From the NCBI GenBank assembly GCA_028715885.1, contig JAQUQX010000008.1, positions 1 to 54,674 on the forward strand: 54,674 nucleotides of DNA, in the 5' to 3' direction. The notes beneath the pieces were generated by a model. That model had not been told where the DNA came from. It did not search any database and saw only the letters and a list, made by a program, of their open reading frames with translations. Shown here one piece after another: positions 36,113 through 46,337 of this stretch; the first letter of the stretch is position 1, and each line of letters begins with the position of its first letter. Position numbers and translations under genes: made by a program. This DNA is from Candidatus Methanoperedens sp. (GTDB taxonomy: Archaea > Halobacteriota > Methanosarcinia > Methanosarcinales > Methanoperedenaceae).

Positions 36113-36802
36113 TCATGCCTTTTCCTTTGGCTTTTTAACTTCTCGATATAACGATGCGTTTTTGGTCCTGCTTAGATGCTTATCGAACAGTATTATTAAA
36201 CGGTCAGAAATTGTCATCTCTTCTAATAATCTCCCTTGCGGAAAATTAACAATTCCATGTAACTCTTCAGAGAATTCTCTTGTCGACTTACCCCAAGCCT
36301 CAACTTTTTGCTGAACCTCTAAGGGGATTTTAATATTGTGTTGGGTTCGATACTCATTATAGAATAATATCACATCGTTTTCGATTTCTTTACCCATTGG
36401 GCATAAACAAAGATTAACCATTTGTGTTTTTAATGAAAAAGGATATAATGAACAAACAAATGGTTTCTTATCGTGGATTCCACACTTCATATCTCTTAAA
36501 AAACCACATGGCGCCTTTAAGACATCCATAGTGCAGTTCTCATCCAACATATCTAAAAATTTCGGGCCTACAATCTTCATGTAAGTCAGTAATTCATCCT
36601 CTAATAACACAGGGGTGCAATACCTGCAACAATCAAGGCAGCGTTTGCATTCATAATGAGATAAAATATTTTTTAGAACAATAGCAATATCCTTTTCTCG
36701 CTTCTCTTCTATCCTCAAAGATATTGCAAGAAATCCTTTCAAATCCTCTTGACTAAATGACTCGAATATCCGCATCGCTTTTTGGTTTAATTTTTCGGTC
36801 AT
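36113..36802 (-). CDS. YkgJ-type cysteine-cluster protein
   Basis: 229 aa. Residues about 52-120 hold CKRCLDCCRYC, CTM, APCGFL, CGIHDKKPFVCSLYPF, the pattern of the YkgJ zinc/Fe-binding family. The N- and C-terminal helical regions are not recognised. Function unknown; possible metal chaperone or modification factor. Confidence 0.75.
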   Translation of the reverse strand: MTEKLNQKAMRIFESFSQEDLKGFLAISLRIEEKREKDIAIVLKNILSHYECKRCLDCCRYCTPVLLEDELLTYMKIVGPKFLDMLDENCTMDVLKAPCGFLRDMKCGIHDKKPFVCSLYPFSLKTQMVNLCLCPMGKEIENDVILFYNEYRTQHNIKIPLEVQQKVEAWGKSTREFSEELHGIVNFPQGRLLEEMTISDRLIILFDKHLSRTKNASLYREVKKPKEKA

Positions 36803-36828
36803 TTCACCACTTCATGCCATCTCGACGT

Positions 36829-37755
36829 TCATATCACAAACCCCGTCTCGCTCTTCGGCAGCGCCTTAATCAAAATAAAATTCCTCATCTTCGAAGGCAA
36901 AACCCGCGCCACCTCCTTCATCGTAACCCCCTCCACAAATTTAATATTCTCAATCTGCTCATGGTACTCCTCATACGGTAGCTTCACCCGTGCGCCATTC
37001 ATCTGAAGCGCGATAGGCAGGGGATGCAGGCTGTTGATAATATCAGGTATCTGCTCCTCAATCTCCTTCTTGATGCGCGGCGGCGCAACCGATGGCGGGT
37101 CTTTTGCTAATTCCACCCGCACATTATCCAGCACCTTGCCTATCACTTCCGCAAGCTTATCCAGCGTCCGGAGTTCCTCTGAATGGCGCATATGGTGCAG
37201 GATTCTTCCGAAATTACCAACATACGCAGTGGCATTCGGAACATCCTCTGTTTTCAGTTCAGGCGCGCCTGTGACCACTATGGGTATCTCAATCCCTTCG
37301 TAAAGCCTCTTTGACTTCTCGATGATACAGTGTTCGTAATTCCCGAGAATAAACACAGCAAGGTCATGCTCATTAATCAGGTCGCGCTCGTAGGCTGTAA
37401 TCTGGCATATCCTTTTTCCCACACCCCGAGCCAGCCCGACCATATTGGTCTTGGCGCCGTGCTGCCTGAGGAATTCAGCCACATCGCAATCAAGATGGGG
37501 GAGATGGTGATATGCAAGCGTAGGCGCCACTGTCGCTATCTCTGTCCCTGTAAGCGGCGCCCTCGTAAGCTTTCCGAGAAGTTCCTTTGCCTTAGCCTCC
37601 ACTACCGGCATATCGTTTATCGGGACAAGCATCAAAAGAACAACCTCGGTCTGCATCACATTCTTCTGGAGTATGTAACCGCCAAGGTCTTCCACCAGTT
37701 CCACTAAATGATTGTGTTTATACACGCCGCCCACATATTTTACAGGTTCAAGCAT
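36829..37755 (-). CDS. Methanogenesis marker protein 7
   Basis: 308 aa. Recognised by overall sequence (EPVKYVGGVYKHNHLVELVEDLGGY; GNYEHCIIEK) and by position as last gene of the A2-MMP operon. MMP7 is found only in organisms with methyl-coenzyme M reductase and is linked to the MCR activation machinery. ATG 37755 with GGAGG 7 nt upstream is preferred over 37779; it overlaps MMP17 by 8 nt. Confidence 0.88.
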   Translation of the reverse strand: MLEPVKYVGGVYKHNHLVELVEDLGGYILQKNVMQTEVVLLMLVPINDMPVVEAKAKELLGKLTRAPLTGTEIATVAPTLAYHHLPHLDCDVAEFLRQHGAKTNMVGLARGVGKRICQITAYERDLINEHDLAVFILGNYEHCIIEKSKRLYEGIEIPIVVTGAPELKTEDVPNATAYVGNFGRILHHMRHSEELRTLDKLAEVIGKVLDNVRVELAKDPPSVAPPRIKKEIEEQIPDIINSLHPLPIALQMNGARVKLPYEEYHEQIENIKFVEGVTMKEVARVLPSKMRNFILIKALPKSETGFVI

Positions 37756-38362
37756 TTTCTTCCTCCCCTGAATTTTCAAACCGCATTGATTCCAGCATGT
37801 CCTTTGCTTTCGCTATCCACTCTGGCTTAAGCGTATCCTCCGAAGCCACAAAAAGAACATGCGAGGTCGAAAGCTCATGCTTACGAACCCTGAATCCTTC
37901 AGGGATAATGCGCAGCGCGATAGCATCAATAAGCCTGTCAAGCACTTCCTGCTGCGGCTCATCAATTACAAGCTCGTTCAGGGCATCAACTTCCTTTACA
38001 GGGTCGGTTTTTACGATAATGACTTTTCTATCAGGCTGTTCGATATTCTCCTTGCCGTACCTTTCCCAGAGTTTATTGAGCAATTTCACCGCATATGTTT
38101 CTCTCTGCAATTCTATCTTCACTTCTTCCTTGCCTATAACGAAATCCACTTTGGCAAAGTCCTTGACTTTAACAGACGGCGTGCCAAGGCGCAAAATGGC
38201 AGTAAATATAAAAACGGGCTGTACAGGGTCAACAAAAACTTTCAATCTCCCTATTACCCTGTTCAGGGAGAGGTCCGCCAGTGTATCCTGTATCAATATA
38301 CGAGTTGACTTTGCTCCAACAGTATCAGGCGACTCTACCACAAAAGTTTCAAGCTGTTCCAT
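37748..38362 (-). CDS. Methanogenesis marker protein 17
   Basis: 204 aa, starting METVES-like (MEQLETFVVESPDTVGA), alpha/beta with a charged C-terminal tail. Restricted to MCR-containing archaea; thought to be part of the MCR activation complex. Lies 6 nt after MMP15. Confidence 0.87.
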   Translation of the reverse strand: MEQLETFVVESPDTVGAKSTRILIQDTLADLSLNRVIGRLKVFVDPVQPVFIFTAILRLGTPSVKVKDFAKVDFVIGKEEVKIELQRETYAVKLLNKLWERYGKENIEQPDRKVIIVKTDPVKEVDALNELVIDEPQQEVLDRLIDAIALRIIPEGFRVRKHELSTSHVLFVASEDTLKPEWIAKAKDMLESMRFENSGEEENA

Positions 38363-38368
38363 TTACCC

Positions 38369-39610
38369 TCACTTTGAAATGAACCCGGATACCAGCAAGG
38401 CTGCGCCAACGGCTCCTATGTACTGCGCATTTTCGGGAACGATGACCTTCACTTTAAGCAATTCCTCCATTGCTTTTGGTAATCCTTCGATAAGGGCTGT
38501 GCCGCCGCACATTATTACAGGTTCTTTAACATCAATCTCCTGAAGCTGCTGCTCGAATAACTGTTCCGCAACGCTGTGGCACGCGGCTGCTGCAACGTCC
38601 TCAGGGGCGCTTCCCGCAGCCAGTGAATTAACAAGCGACTGTATCCCGAATACGATGCAGTAGCTGTTCATTTTAACATTCGAAGCCTTTCCTTTCACTG
38701 CAAGGGCGCCAAGCTCGGTTATGCTCACGCCAAGTCTTTTTGCCGTCATTTCAAGGAACCTGCCCGATGCGCCTGCGCAGATGCCTCCCATCGTGAACAT
38801 GCCCGGGATACCGTCTATGACCGATATCGCCTTGTTATCCATGCCGCCTATATCAAGAACTGTAGCCGTTCCTTTTTGTTTGTCCGCAAGATAGACCGCG
38901 CCTTTTGAGTTTACCGTGATTTCCTCCTGCACGAGGTCTGCCTTGAAATGCTCCCCTATAAGGAAACGACCGTACCCGGTAGTCCCCAGAGCCTGGATTT
39001 CGCTGCGTGCTACACCTGCTTCTTTCAATGCATTGGTGTAAGCTTCCTCGGCGCTCTCAATCACCTTAATAGTGGGCACCCACCCTTTCCCGATTATTTT
39101 GTTGTCTTTCATGACCACGGCTTTTGTAGTCGTGGAGCCTGAGTCTATACCTGCGGTCAGACCGCTCTGTTTTTCTCTCGCAAGGAGACTCTTTCGCCGC
39201 GCTGTTGTGGTGAGCGCTTCCATCCTCGTAAGGAGCGTTCCCGCAGTTGTTCGTTCGGTGAATGAATAGCTTATTACCGGAATGCCTGCTTTTTCATGGA
39301 TATACCTGCGTATCTCGCTCCTGACAATCGCAGCTTCCGCGCACCGGAAACACGTTGCAACGAAAACCGCATCAACATGCACCCTGCCTGTGACTATGGA
39401 CTTTGCCCGCGCCATCATGAGTTTCAGGTCGGGGCTGGCTACTTTTAGCCCGAATTCTTCTTCAATCGCTTCAATGTCCGCAATATCCACTTCAGGATAG
39501 ACCATCACTGCGTTGACCTGCTTCACAGCGGATTCGATTTCTTTCTGTATCCCGCTGTACTCCACGCCGCATGAAAGCTCTGCTATTCGTACAGGGTTCT
39601 CGGTGCTCAT
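38369..39610 (-). CDS. Methanogenesis marker protein 15 (BadF/HgdC-type ATPase)
   Basis: 413 aa. ASKHA ATPase of the 2-hydroxyacyl-CoA dehydratase activator type: phosphate-1 [14 protein letters not shown], phosphate-2 [11 protein letters not shown], adenosine GGTALIEGL. Family activators carry a 4Fe-4S cluster; here [10 protein letters not shown] and nearby cysteines may be its ligands. Presumably drives low-potential electrons to MCR's Ni centre using ATP; consistent with the family but inferred. Overlaps MMP5 by 4 nt. Confidence 0.9.
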   Translation of the reverse strand: MSTENPVRIAELSCGVEYSGIQKEIESAVKQVNAVMVYPEVDIADIEAIEEEFGLKVASPDLKLMMARAKSIVTGRVHVDAVFVATCFRCAEAAIVRSEIRRYIHEKAGIPVISYSFTERTTAGTLLTRMEALTTTARRKSLLAREKQSGLTAGIDSGSTTTKAVVMKDNKIIGKGWVPTIKVIESAEEAYTNALKEAGVARSEIQALGTTGYGRFLIGEHFKADLVQEEITVNSKGAVYLADKQKGTATVLDIGGMDNKAISVIDGIPGMFTMGGICAGASGRFLEMTAKRLGVSITELGALAVKGKASNVKMNSYCIVFGIQSLVNSLAAGSAPEDVAAAACHSVAEQLFEQQLQEIDVKEPVIMCGGTALIEGLPKAMEELLKVKVIVPENAQYIGAVGAALLVSGFISK

Positions 39611-40056
39611 TTCTTTCCCTCCGCAGTAAGGTTTTTCAGGAATTGTGAGATTTTATATACGAATTCCTTTGCTTCATCCTCTGTTGCTGGATAATCCAAT
39701 TCCAGCAGCGGGATTTTTTTTGCCCGTATCAGGAAATTCACCAGTTCATTGGTCCTTGCGCATCCCATGCAGCCAAACGAAACAACAGGGTCGCGCACTA
39801 TTATGGCTGCCTCAGCATTCGAAATAAGCGGGTCAAACAACGACATGCGTCCCCTCACGCCGGAAGGCACTTCCACGGCTGCATATTTCAATCCCAGTTT
39901 CGGGTCTTCGGGCGTGATGTTCATTGGCGGGGAGTCGAGGCTCTGCGTCCTTACTTTTTTTCCGACTTCCTGCATTACAGCCAGCGGCTCATGACCAAAA
40001 CGTTCAACCAGATCCGAAAGGATAAGACTGTTTGTAGGGTAAATAAAAACCTTCAT
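39607..40056 (-). CDS. Methanogenesis marker protein 5
   Basis: 149 aa with [13 protein letters not shown] (CxxC) and an alpha/beta fold. MCR-restricted family in the same operon. Function unknown; the cysteines could bind Fe-S. ATGA overlaps at both ends. Confidence 0.85.
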   Translation of the reverse strand: MKVFIYPTNSLILSDLVERFGHEPLAVMQEVGKKVRTQSLDSPPMNITPEDPKLGLKYAAVEVPSGVRGRMSLFDPLISNAEAAIIVRDPVVSFGCMGCARTNELVNFLIRAKKIPLLELDYPATEDEAKEFVYKISQFLKNLTAEGKK

Positions 40057-40481
40057 TGTGTTACCTCTGATTCTTTTATTATTTCTTTAAGCTTTTCCAC
40101 ATCAAGTTTTCTCTTGTGCGGCTTTTGCACGGGAATTTCACCTTTATCCAGTGCCCGGAGTGCAGATGCGATATGTGGCAATATTTTATTCTCGGTTTCA
40201 AGAGCATGGAATCCCGGTCTTGCTCCCCCGCGCCTGGTTGCCCTGCACCTGTATGGTTCACCGGGTGAAAAACCACGCTCTTTTATGAAAATGCCGTATG
40301 GGTCCATTTTACGAATACTGCCTAGGAGCGCATCCACAATTGCCCGTTCCCCTGATACCATAACCCCAAAACATGTTTCCTTAATCATCACGTCCGCATT
40401 TGATTCATAAAGTTTGATAACCACGTCGCTGGGCAGGACTTTTGCAGAATTGATTACGACCATTTTTGTTATGGTGTCCAT
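40053..40481 (-). CDS. Methanogenesis marker protein 6
   Basis: 142 aa from ATG 40481, which overlaps the MMP3 stop (TGATG); a longer frame to 40571 would overlap MMP3 and is unlikely. Sequence KMVVINSAKVLPSDVVIKLYE and CRATRRGGARPGFHALE match the MMP6 family. Confidence 0.86.
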   Translation of the reverse strand: MDTITKMVVINSAKVLPSDVVIKLYESNADVMIKETCFGVMVSGERAIVDALLGSIRKMDPYGIFIKERGFSPGEPYRCRATRRGGARPGFHALETENKILPHIASALRALDKGEIPVQKPHKRKLDVEKLKEIIKESEVTQ

Positions 40482-41998
40482 CAAAAAACCTCTCTTATAT
40501 AAACAATATCCCCGGCTTTTATTCCTTTCAAGCGCTGCGGTTCGATGACCTTTCCTATGATATTGGTGCATTCGAATTTCTCTCCTGTCGGACCGTATCT
40601 TTCGTCATCGGTAAGCTTGACGCCTATCATGCCGTATCGTTTTGCAGCCTGGTTGGTTACCCCGATTTCCCCGGCATTGATTTTTGCCCTGGGGACATTC
40701 TCGGGATTTAGCTCTTTATAAGCTTCAGCTTCTTTTTCAGACCTGAAAAGATATGTGTTTTCATACGTGTAGAACACAGGCAGTGGACCAAGAGGTCTGT
40801 CTTTCAGGCGCAGTGAATGCCTGAAAAAATCAAGCGTTATTGGCGCAAGGTCGTCATAAAAGCGCACATCGATTATTTTATCAGAGCGCACGCCAAGACC
40901 GCTCATACCTCCTTCCTGTATGATTCCAATTGTGGTATCCGGCTCCTGCTCGACTATAATCGCATCGTCTCCAGTGTATCCTTGCTTCTCTAATTTCAAC
41001 CCGCGGTCATTTAGCATTTTTTCAGCTTCAGCAAAACCCATTCCCAGAATCATTACCCGCCGGGGATTGGACAGGACGGAAAGTTTGCAACCTGCTGGAG
41101 CTATCTTGATAAGTTCGATTCCCTGTGATACATGCCCTACAACGCTGTGAACCGCGCTCGATGTCCGGTCATCTTTATAGATATACACGCGCCCGTTTCC
41201 AATCCCGTCTGTGCGGACTGCTACTGCGCCTTCAGAACGCGCGTCCCAGTGTTCATACGGACAGCCTTCCCCTTTAAGGGCATCATCAGAAATGAATGAG
41301 TTTGAGAATGTACCCACCATGAATATTTTCCTTCGGATAAGCGCCAGGAAATGCTCCGCACCTTCCGGGGCTTCATTTACCAGGTCAACTTTAAAGTATG
41401 TAAAAATCCTCATCCCGTCTTCAAGTCTGGTATTCAAATCCGTGGTGGAAATCTTATCCAGAAGTGTTTCCCATTTTATGACGGGTTCAATTTTCATTAA
41501 GGAATCTCCCTGTTTTAGGTTTGCAATGGTGTTCTTGCCGCTTATGACTCTTGCAATAACCGCATCTTTGGGGCTGCCGTAATCCGAAATATGTTTATCT
41601 TTTGCAAACATGAGGTATGTATTTTTTGAATCATACCCCCCAGTCCCGAGAAAAACGTCATACCGATTATATTTTTGTTCAGCTCTCTGCGGGATGGCAT
41701 CTGTTTCAACAGGACCAAATGCAATAACGTCCCTTGTCTCCCAGTGTGCATTTGTATTAAAAAAGAGATGATTGAATTCATTCCAAAGAGCTGAATCGCC
41801 AAGCAGTTCAATCCTGAACTCGCCCTTTGCGGTTAATATCTTAAATTCGGGCGTTGCTTCTTCCTTTTTCGCGCCGGTTTTTAAGATGCCGATTGTTGTG
41901 CCCTGGATATAGAAGGCTCCTGCAAGTTCTATTGCTTCTTCCAGGCTTGCGTCGTCTTTTAAATCCAGTTTTTGCCCATTAATCTCTATTGAAATCAC
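40481..41998 (-). CDS. Methanogenesis marker protein 3
   Basis: 505 aa. N-terminal ubiquitin-like strand (MISIEINGQKLDLKDDASLEEAI), then FLGTGGYDSKNTYLMFAKDKHISDYG and GLGVRSDKIIDVRFYDDLAP. MMP3 occurs only with MCR and is associated with the activation complex. Second gene of the operon after atwA. Confidence 0.9.
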   Translation of the reverse strand: MISIEINGQKLDLKDDASLEEAIELAGAFYIQGTTIGILKTGAKKEEATPEFKILTAKGEFRIELLGDSALWNEFNHLFFNTNAHWETRDVIAFGPVETDAIPQRAEQKYNRYDVFLGTGGYDSKNTYLMFAKDKHISDYGSPKDAVIARVISGKNTIANLKQGDSLMKIEPVIKWETLLDKISTTDLNTRLEDGMRIFTYFKVDLVNEAPEGAEHFLALIRRKIFMVGTFSNSFISDDALKGEGCPYEHWDARSEGAVAVRTDGIGNGRVYIYKDDRTSSAVHSVVGHVSQGIELIKIAPAGCKLSVLSNPRRVMILGMGFAEAEKMLNDRGLKLEKQGYTGDDAIIVEQEPDTTIGIIQEGGMSGLGVRSDKIIDVRFYDDLAPITLDFFRHSLRLKDRPLGPLPVFYTYENTYLFRSEKEAEAYKELNPENVPRAKINAGEIGVTNQAAKRYGMIGVKLTDDERYGPTGEKFECTNIIGKVIEPQRLKGIKAGDIVYIREVF

Positions 41999-42060
41999 AT
42001 AACCTCCATGAGTTCACAGGGGCGCACGAATATGCGTTATCAGCCTTCATCAGCGGTTCT

Positions 42061-43689
42061 TTATTTCAATTCTTTAACAATTCCTTCAAGAGCTTCTTCC
42101 CGCTCTTTCTCGGAAAGTTTTGATAAAACTGCATCAGTTTCCCCTATATCTACAATCTTGCCAAGACGCATCAATGCAGCCCTATCGCACACCTGCGCCA
42201 CAAAATCCATATCATGCGATACTATGACAAACGTCTCACCCAGTTCTTTCCTTGCATGCAAGATCGACCTTGAAACTTCTATTTTCGTAACCGGGTCCAT
42301 TGTTCCTGTGGGTTCATCAAAAACAAGTATCCTTGGTTCTTTGATTAATACCTGAGCCATTGCCACCCTGTGTCTTTCTCCCTCGCTTAATTCATCAGGC
42401 ATTTTTGTAAGGATTTCTTTTGCTTTTTTCTCTGTGAAACCTGCCGTCATCAATGTATGGATCGCTTTTCTCTCGCCCAGTTCAAAAGGTAAATCAAGAC
42501 CGATGGACTCTGTCAGGTTATTAATAACGTTCCTGTGGGGATACAGGCTGTATTCCTGGTGAAGCACGCCTATATATTTGGTGGCGCGCCCTTTCTTGTC
42601 AGGACCAAGCTGTGTCAGATCTATCCACTCATCCCCGATTCTTACATCAATCGAACCTGAAGTCGGTTTCAGCAGCCCTGAAATAATCTTGGATGTTGTG
42701 GTTTTACCTGCACCGCTGACCCCGATTACGCCGAATATTTCGCCTTCTTTCACATCGAAACTGACCTCATTGACAGCCCTGACGATGCCCCTGTCCAGGG
42801 AGAAATAGGTCATGTGCAAATCATGCGCGCGTATAATAGGTTGTCCTATTTTCACTTCTTCATGCTCGCCTAACTCGCCCACTTCTTCCATAAATAATGC
42901 CGCAATCTCATGCGGGTCGCCAATTTTTATAATCTTTCCTTCATCGAGCCATAGCGCGCGATGGGAAAGCTCCTCGATAACTTTGGGCCAATGAGATGTG
43001 ATAACAAGGGACATATTATAATTCTTAGTCGCATTTAAAATAGTCTCATGAACCATTTCCGCAGTTTTGGGGTCAAGAGTGCCTGTGGGTTCGTCTGCCA
43101 ATAAAAGGATGGGATTTTTTACAAGCTGCCTTGCAAGGACTACGCGCTGTTTTTCACCGCCTGAGAGTTCTCTTGCAATATGCATCATCCTGTTGGAAAG
43201 ATTCACCTGGTCCAATAAATCCGCTGCCTTATGGATTGCGTTAGGACCCAGTTCATCTATCTCCTGTAGCGCGTTCATGACATTCACAATAACCCGCTCG
43301 TCGCCGTATAATGCAAACGTTCTTTGCAGCATGATGGCAATCCTTCTTGTTATGTCCCTTCTAAGCGGGTCATGGATTGGCAATTTTACGAAATCCGCGT
43401 CCACTTTCTCAAAAGACTCCTTGCATTTCGGACATGCAGTTCCTACCTTGCTTGGACGATCGATGTACCCGCATCCATTGCACCTGGCAAGATGATAAAT
43501 TACGCTTCCTGCCATATCATCAAAAGCTTCTACACCTCTCAATACATGCATGAGAATGGATTTTCCCGCGCTGCTCTTTCCTAATATCCCAATTATTTCT
43601 CCTTCTTTGATTTCAAGGTTAATATCCTTAAGAACATCAATTCCATCAAAGCCAACACGAAGGTTTTTTATTTCGATAAACAGCGTCAT
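42061..43689 (-). CDS. atwA: Methyl-coenzyme M reductase activation component A2 (double ABC ATPase)
   Basis: 542 aa with two ABC cassettes: first Walker A GKSSAGKS, a zinc-type insert CNGCG...CPKC, signature LSGGEKQRVVLAR, Walker B LLADEPTGTLD; second Walker A GVSGAGKT, signature LSEGERHRVAMAQ, Walker B LVFDEPTGTMD. A2 supplies ATP to the reductive activation of MCR. It heads the operon with the six MMP genes. Confidence 0.95.
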   Translation of the reverse strand: MTLFIEIKNLRVGFDGIDVLKDINLEIKEGEIIGILGKSSAGKSILMHVLRGVEAFDDMAGSVIYHLARCNGCGYIDRPSKVGTACPKCKESFEKVDADFVKLPIHDPLRRDITRRIAIMLQRTFALYGDERVIVNVMNALQEIDELGPNAIHKAADLLDQVNLSNRMMHIARELSGGEKQRVVLARQLVKNPILLLADEPTGTLDPKTAEMVHETILNATKNYNMSLVITSHWPKVIEELSHRALWLDEGKIIKIGDPHEIAALFMEEVGELGEHEEVKIGQPIIRAHDLHMTYFSLDRGIVRAVNEVSFDVKEGEIFGVIGVSGAGKTTTSKIISGLLKPTSGSIDVRIGDEWIDLTQLGPDKKGRATKYIGVLHQEYSLYPHRNVINNLTESIGLDLPFELGERKAIHTLMTAGFTEKKAKEILTKMPDELSEGERHRVAMAQVLIKEPRILVFDEPTGTMDPVTKIEVSRSILHARKELGETFVIVSHDMDFVAQVCDRAALMRLGKIVDIGETDAVLSKLSEKEREEALEGIVKELK

Positions 43690-43959
43690 GTTTTATTCTC
43701 CTGGGTTAATTGTGTAAATTATTAATCCGATTTATTATAAATTTTTGCATTTTTTCGCAATTGCTACGATTATTATTTCTGACGTTTAGATACGCAGCAA
43801 TTTATAAATTTAACTATAGCTGCGGCGATTTAGAATGGCTCAGGCAGTACATAAATATAACGATAATACATTACAGTATTAACTAAATAAAAAAGTGCTA
43901 ATAATCGCCAAACAAATTCTTTATATTCTTTCTGTCTATTACAGGCATGAGGAATAATA

Positions 43960-44811
43960 TTGAATATTATTGGCGGTCCTGCTTCACAATTGCTTACGGG
44001 AAGAGTTTCAGATGCATTGAAATCCAATCTAATGATAAGTGAATTTAAGAGATTTCCTGATGGAGAGTCATACATACGCATCCTTGATGATTTTGCCGGG
44101 GATAACGTTACGATAATCCAAAGCATAGTGAACGATTCTGATTTTATTGTGTTGCTACAATTAATAGATGCATGCAACGAGGCTGCCAAACTCAATGTAG
44201 TCATTCCTTACATGGGTTATGCACGACAGGATAAACAGTTCAAGAAGGGAGAACCCATAAGTGCCCGCGTGATCGCAAAGGCGATAGAGGCGGATTGTGT
44301 TTTTACAGTTAATATCCATGACGAGAGCATTCTCGGTTATTTCGACGCAAAGGCGGTTAATCTTGATGCTACCCCGATGATAGGGAAATACATAAAAAAT
44401 ATGAAATTCAAAGACCCGCTTATCGTCGCTCCGGACGACGGCGCTATCAGCCTTGCCCGAAATGCATCCGAGAATCTTGGTATCGATTATGATTTCCTTG
44501 AAAAAACGCGCTTAAGCGGAGAGGAAGTGAGCATCCATCCTAAAAATATTGCGGTTAAAGGACGTGATGTTATAATTATCGATGATATTATTTCAACCGG
44601 GGGAACGATGGCGGAAACCATATCCTTGCTTAAAAAGCAGGGGGCTCACGAAGTGTTTGCAGCCTGTGTGCATCCTGTTTTTTCAAACAATGCCATCCTG
44701 AAATTATTCAAAGCCGGAGTGAAGGCAATCATTGCCACAGATACCATAGATAAAGGAGTAAGTGTTGTAAGTGTGGCTCCCGTGATTGCATCTGTGCTAC
44801 AGGATATTTAA
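43960..44811 (+). CDS. prs: Ribose-phosphate pyrophosphokinase
   Basis: 283 aa. Motifs FPDGESYIRI, GYARQDKQFKKGEPISARV, and the PRPP loop IIDDIISTGGTMAETI. Makes PRPP for nucleotides and H4MPT side chains. TTG start at 43960 with GAGG at 43949-43952, 7 nt upstream; no ATG fits. Confidence 0.94.
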   Translation: MNIIGGPASQLLTGRVSDALKSNLMISEFKRFPDGESYIRILDDFAGDNVTIIQSIVNDSDFIVLLQLIDACNEAAKLNVVIPYMGYARQDKQFKKGEPISARVIAKAIEADCVFTVNIHDESILGYFDAKAVNLDATPMIGKYIKNMKFKDPLIVAPDDGAISLARNASENLGIDYDFLEKTRLSGEEVSIHPKNIAVKGRDVIIIDDIISTGGTMAETISLLKKQGAHEVFAACVHPVFSNNAILKLFKAGVKAIIATDTIDKGVSVVSVAPVIASVLQDI

Positions 44812-44882
44812 AAATCGCTCTGGCGTCGAAATCTCAGATAATTTTATCTATGATGAATTCGTATTGATTAAAGGTGATACTC

Positions 44883-44957
44883 ATGGGCGGAGTAATCGGT
44901 CCAGCAGAAATAGAGAAAATCAGGAAGAACCGCGAAAAGAAGAAGAAAAGCCAGTAA
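44883..44957 (+). CDS. 24-aa basic peptide with strong ribosome site
   Basis: Reads MGGVIGPAEIEKIRKNREKK and four more residues. GGTGAT at 44873-44878 is a perfect match to the anti-Shine-Dalgarno tail, 4 nt before ATG. Helical and lysine-rich. T-runs at 44988-45019 follow. Too small for standard gene callers. No family recognised. Confidence 0.5.
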   Translation: MGGVIGPAEIEKIRKNREKKKKSQ

Positions 44958-44987
44958 GTATAAATTCACAGCAAACTTACACAGATG

Positions 44988-45019
44988 AAAAGTTTTTTTT
45001 ATTGTTTTTTTTTAATTTC
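44988..45019 (+). terminator. T-rich terminator
   Basis: Two runs of T (8 and 9 bases) with no strong hairpin, after the 24-aa ORF; archaeal terminators are often simple T-runs. Confidence 0.4.
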
Positions 45020-45030
45020 AACTAGATGTG

Positions 45031-45366
45031 ATGCGTTTGGATGCACCTAAAAAAAAGAAGGAATTTAAACTCACCGCCTTAAATACCGACAATAACATCG
45101 TGGAAATTATAGTCCATGAATGCCTGCATTGCAGGGAACTCATTCCCAAGGTGGAAAACTGTTCCAAGTGCGGTGCACCTTATACACATCTTGATACAGT
45201 GGAGAATTTTAAGACTGGGTACTTACATTACATTTACGAATGCAGTTGCCCTCCTCTGGAAAGAAAAGCCCAGAAAATACTTAAAATTACCGAAGTCGTT
45301 GATGAGAGCAGGATAAATATACGGAAAAATCTTGCAGACGATTTCTTAAAATCCGGCGGATATTGA
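45031..45366 (+). CDS. Small zinc-ribbon protein
   Basis: 111 aa. Lysine-rich start, then CLHC...CSKC and a CSC further on: probable zinc ribbon. Start at ATG 45031 rather than GTG 45028. Function unknown. Confidence 0.65.
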   Translation: MRLDAPKKKKEFKLTALNTDNNIVEIIVHECLHCRELIPKVENCSKCGAPYTHLDTVENFKTGYLHYIYECSCPPLERKAQKILKITEVVDESRINIRKNLADDFLKSGGY

Positions 45367-45421
45367 AAAATCTATAGCAGACAAACCGGTATCTGAGAGA
45401 AAAAAACAGCAGAACGATAAT

Positions 45422-46087
45422 TTAACGTTCTAAATGCTCTTGCAGATGTTTGTCATTGAATTTAACATAAGACTCTGCCTGGAAAGTCTGGTAAAATGAT
45501 TCTATATCCCACCTGCCAAACTCAAATTTTCCCAGGAACTTGCTGGCATCAAGCACTATCCATTTACCTTTGTCGTTGAATTCAACCCATGCATGGTGCC
45601 GCCTTTCCCCATTGAGGCTAACATAACCCATACTGACCACTACCTCATCCTCTGTGTAACCATCCGCCCTCAAAAGAGCAGCCAGCAAATCAGCATGCCC
45701 GAGGCAGTCCCCCTGCCTGCTCTCCAGCACTTCTGTGGCAGTTCTCCGCGTGTCATATTTTTCAGAATATTCGATTTTATTCCTGACAAAAAGATAAATC
45801 TCTTCCTTTCCTCTCAGGGATGAGGCAAGTTCTTTAATCCTGGGATCTCCGGCATCTATCATCAACGGCGCATACTTAAATACAGGGTCAGGAACCTCTG
45901 CATTAAGTATATCTGCCTCATGGATAACCTTCGTAAACTGTTCTGAAATTTTCACTACCTGTTCTTCGTTTCGCATATTTTCAAAAAACAGGAAACCTGA
46001 AACTGCTATGAGTATTAGAATAATTGAACTGAAACCTAAAAACTGCCTGCTATAGGCTACTTTGACGTTATTTATTACGTTTTTCAT
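45422..46087 (-). CDS. Transglutaminase-like protein, membrane-anchored
   Basis: 221 aa. Hydrophobic helix at residues 14-31, then extracellular domain with RQGDCLGHADLLAALLRADGY (Cys), RRHHAWVEF (His) and IVLDAS (Asp), the transglutaminase/cysteine protease triad. Probably cell-surface protein processing. The PVFKYA stretch at residues 63-68 is discussed under rejected items. Confidence 0.8.
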   Translation of the reverse strand: MKNVINNVKVAYSRQFLGFSSIILILIAVSGFLFFENMRNEEQVVKISEQFTKVIHEADILNAEVPDPVFKYAPLMIDAGDPRIKELASSLRGKEEIYLFVRNKIEYSEKYDTRRTATEVLESRQGDCLGHADLLAALLRADGYTEDEVVVSMGYVSLNGERRHHAWVEFNDKGKWIVLDASKFLGKFEFGRWDIESFYQTFQAESYVKFNDKHLQEHLER

Positions 46088-46337
46088 AATTCGTGGTTTG
46101 CATTACAAATTAGCGTATCTCTTTTAGTATTATTAATATCTTTCTATAAGTGTCATGATAATGATGATGTACTTACCAAAGCCTTCCAAAAACCGTTTGT
46201 AACTTTAGTTATCACCTCTGAAAAGTTTCGTACGCAAGATGTATATATTTCGTGTATCTATATGCCTATGTTTATGGCTCAGAAAGAAACTGAACCCCAA
46301 AGCTCAAAATGCGGATATTATTAAAGGAGGGAAAAAG

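Noticed and set aside
44786-45025. 79-aa ORF over the same stretch as the 24-aa peptide
   Set aside because: Different frame, no ribosome site, ends in a T-run translated as poly-Phe; overlaps prs.
45871-45890. Possible fourth, diverged palindromic element in the transglutaminase gene (PVFKYA)
   Set aside because: Only about 15 of 20 bases match and palindrome symmetry is lost; could be chance.
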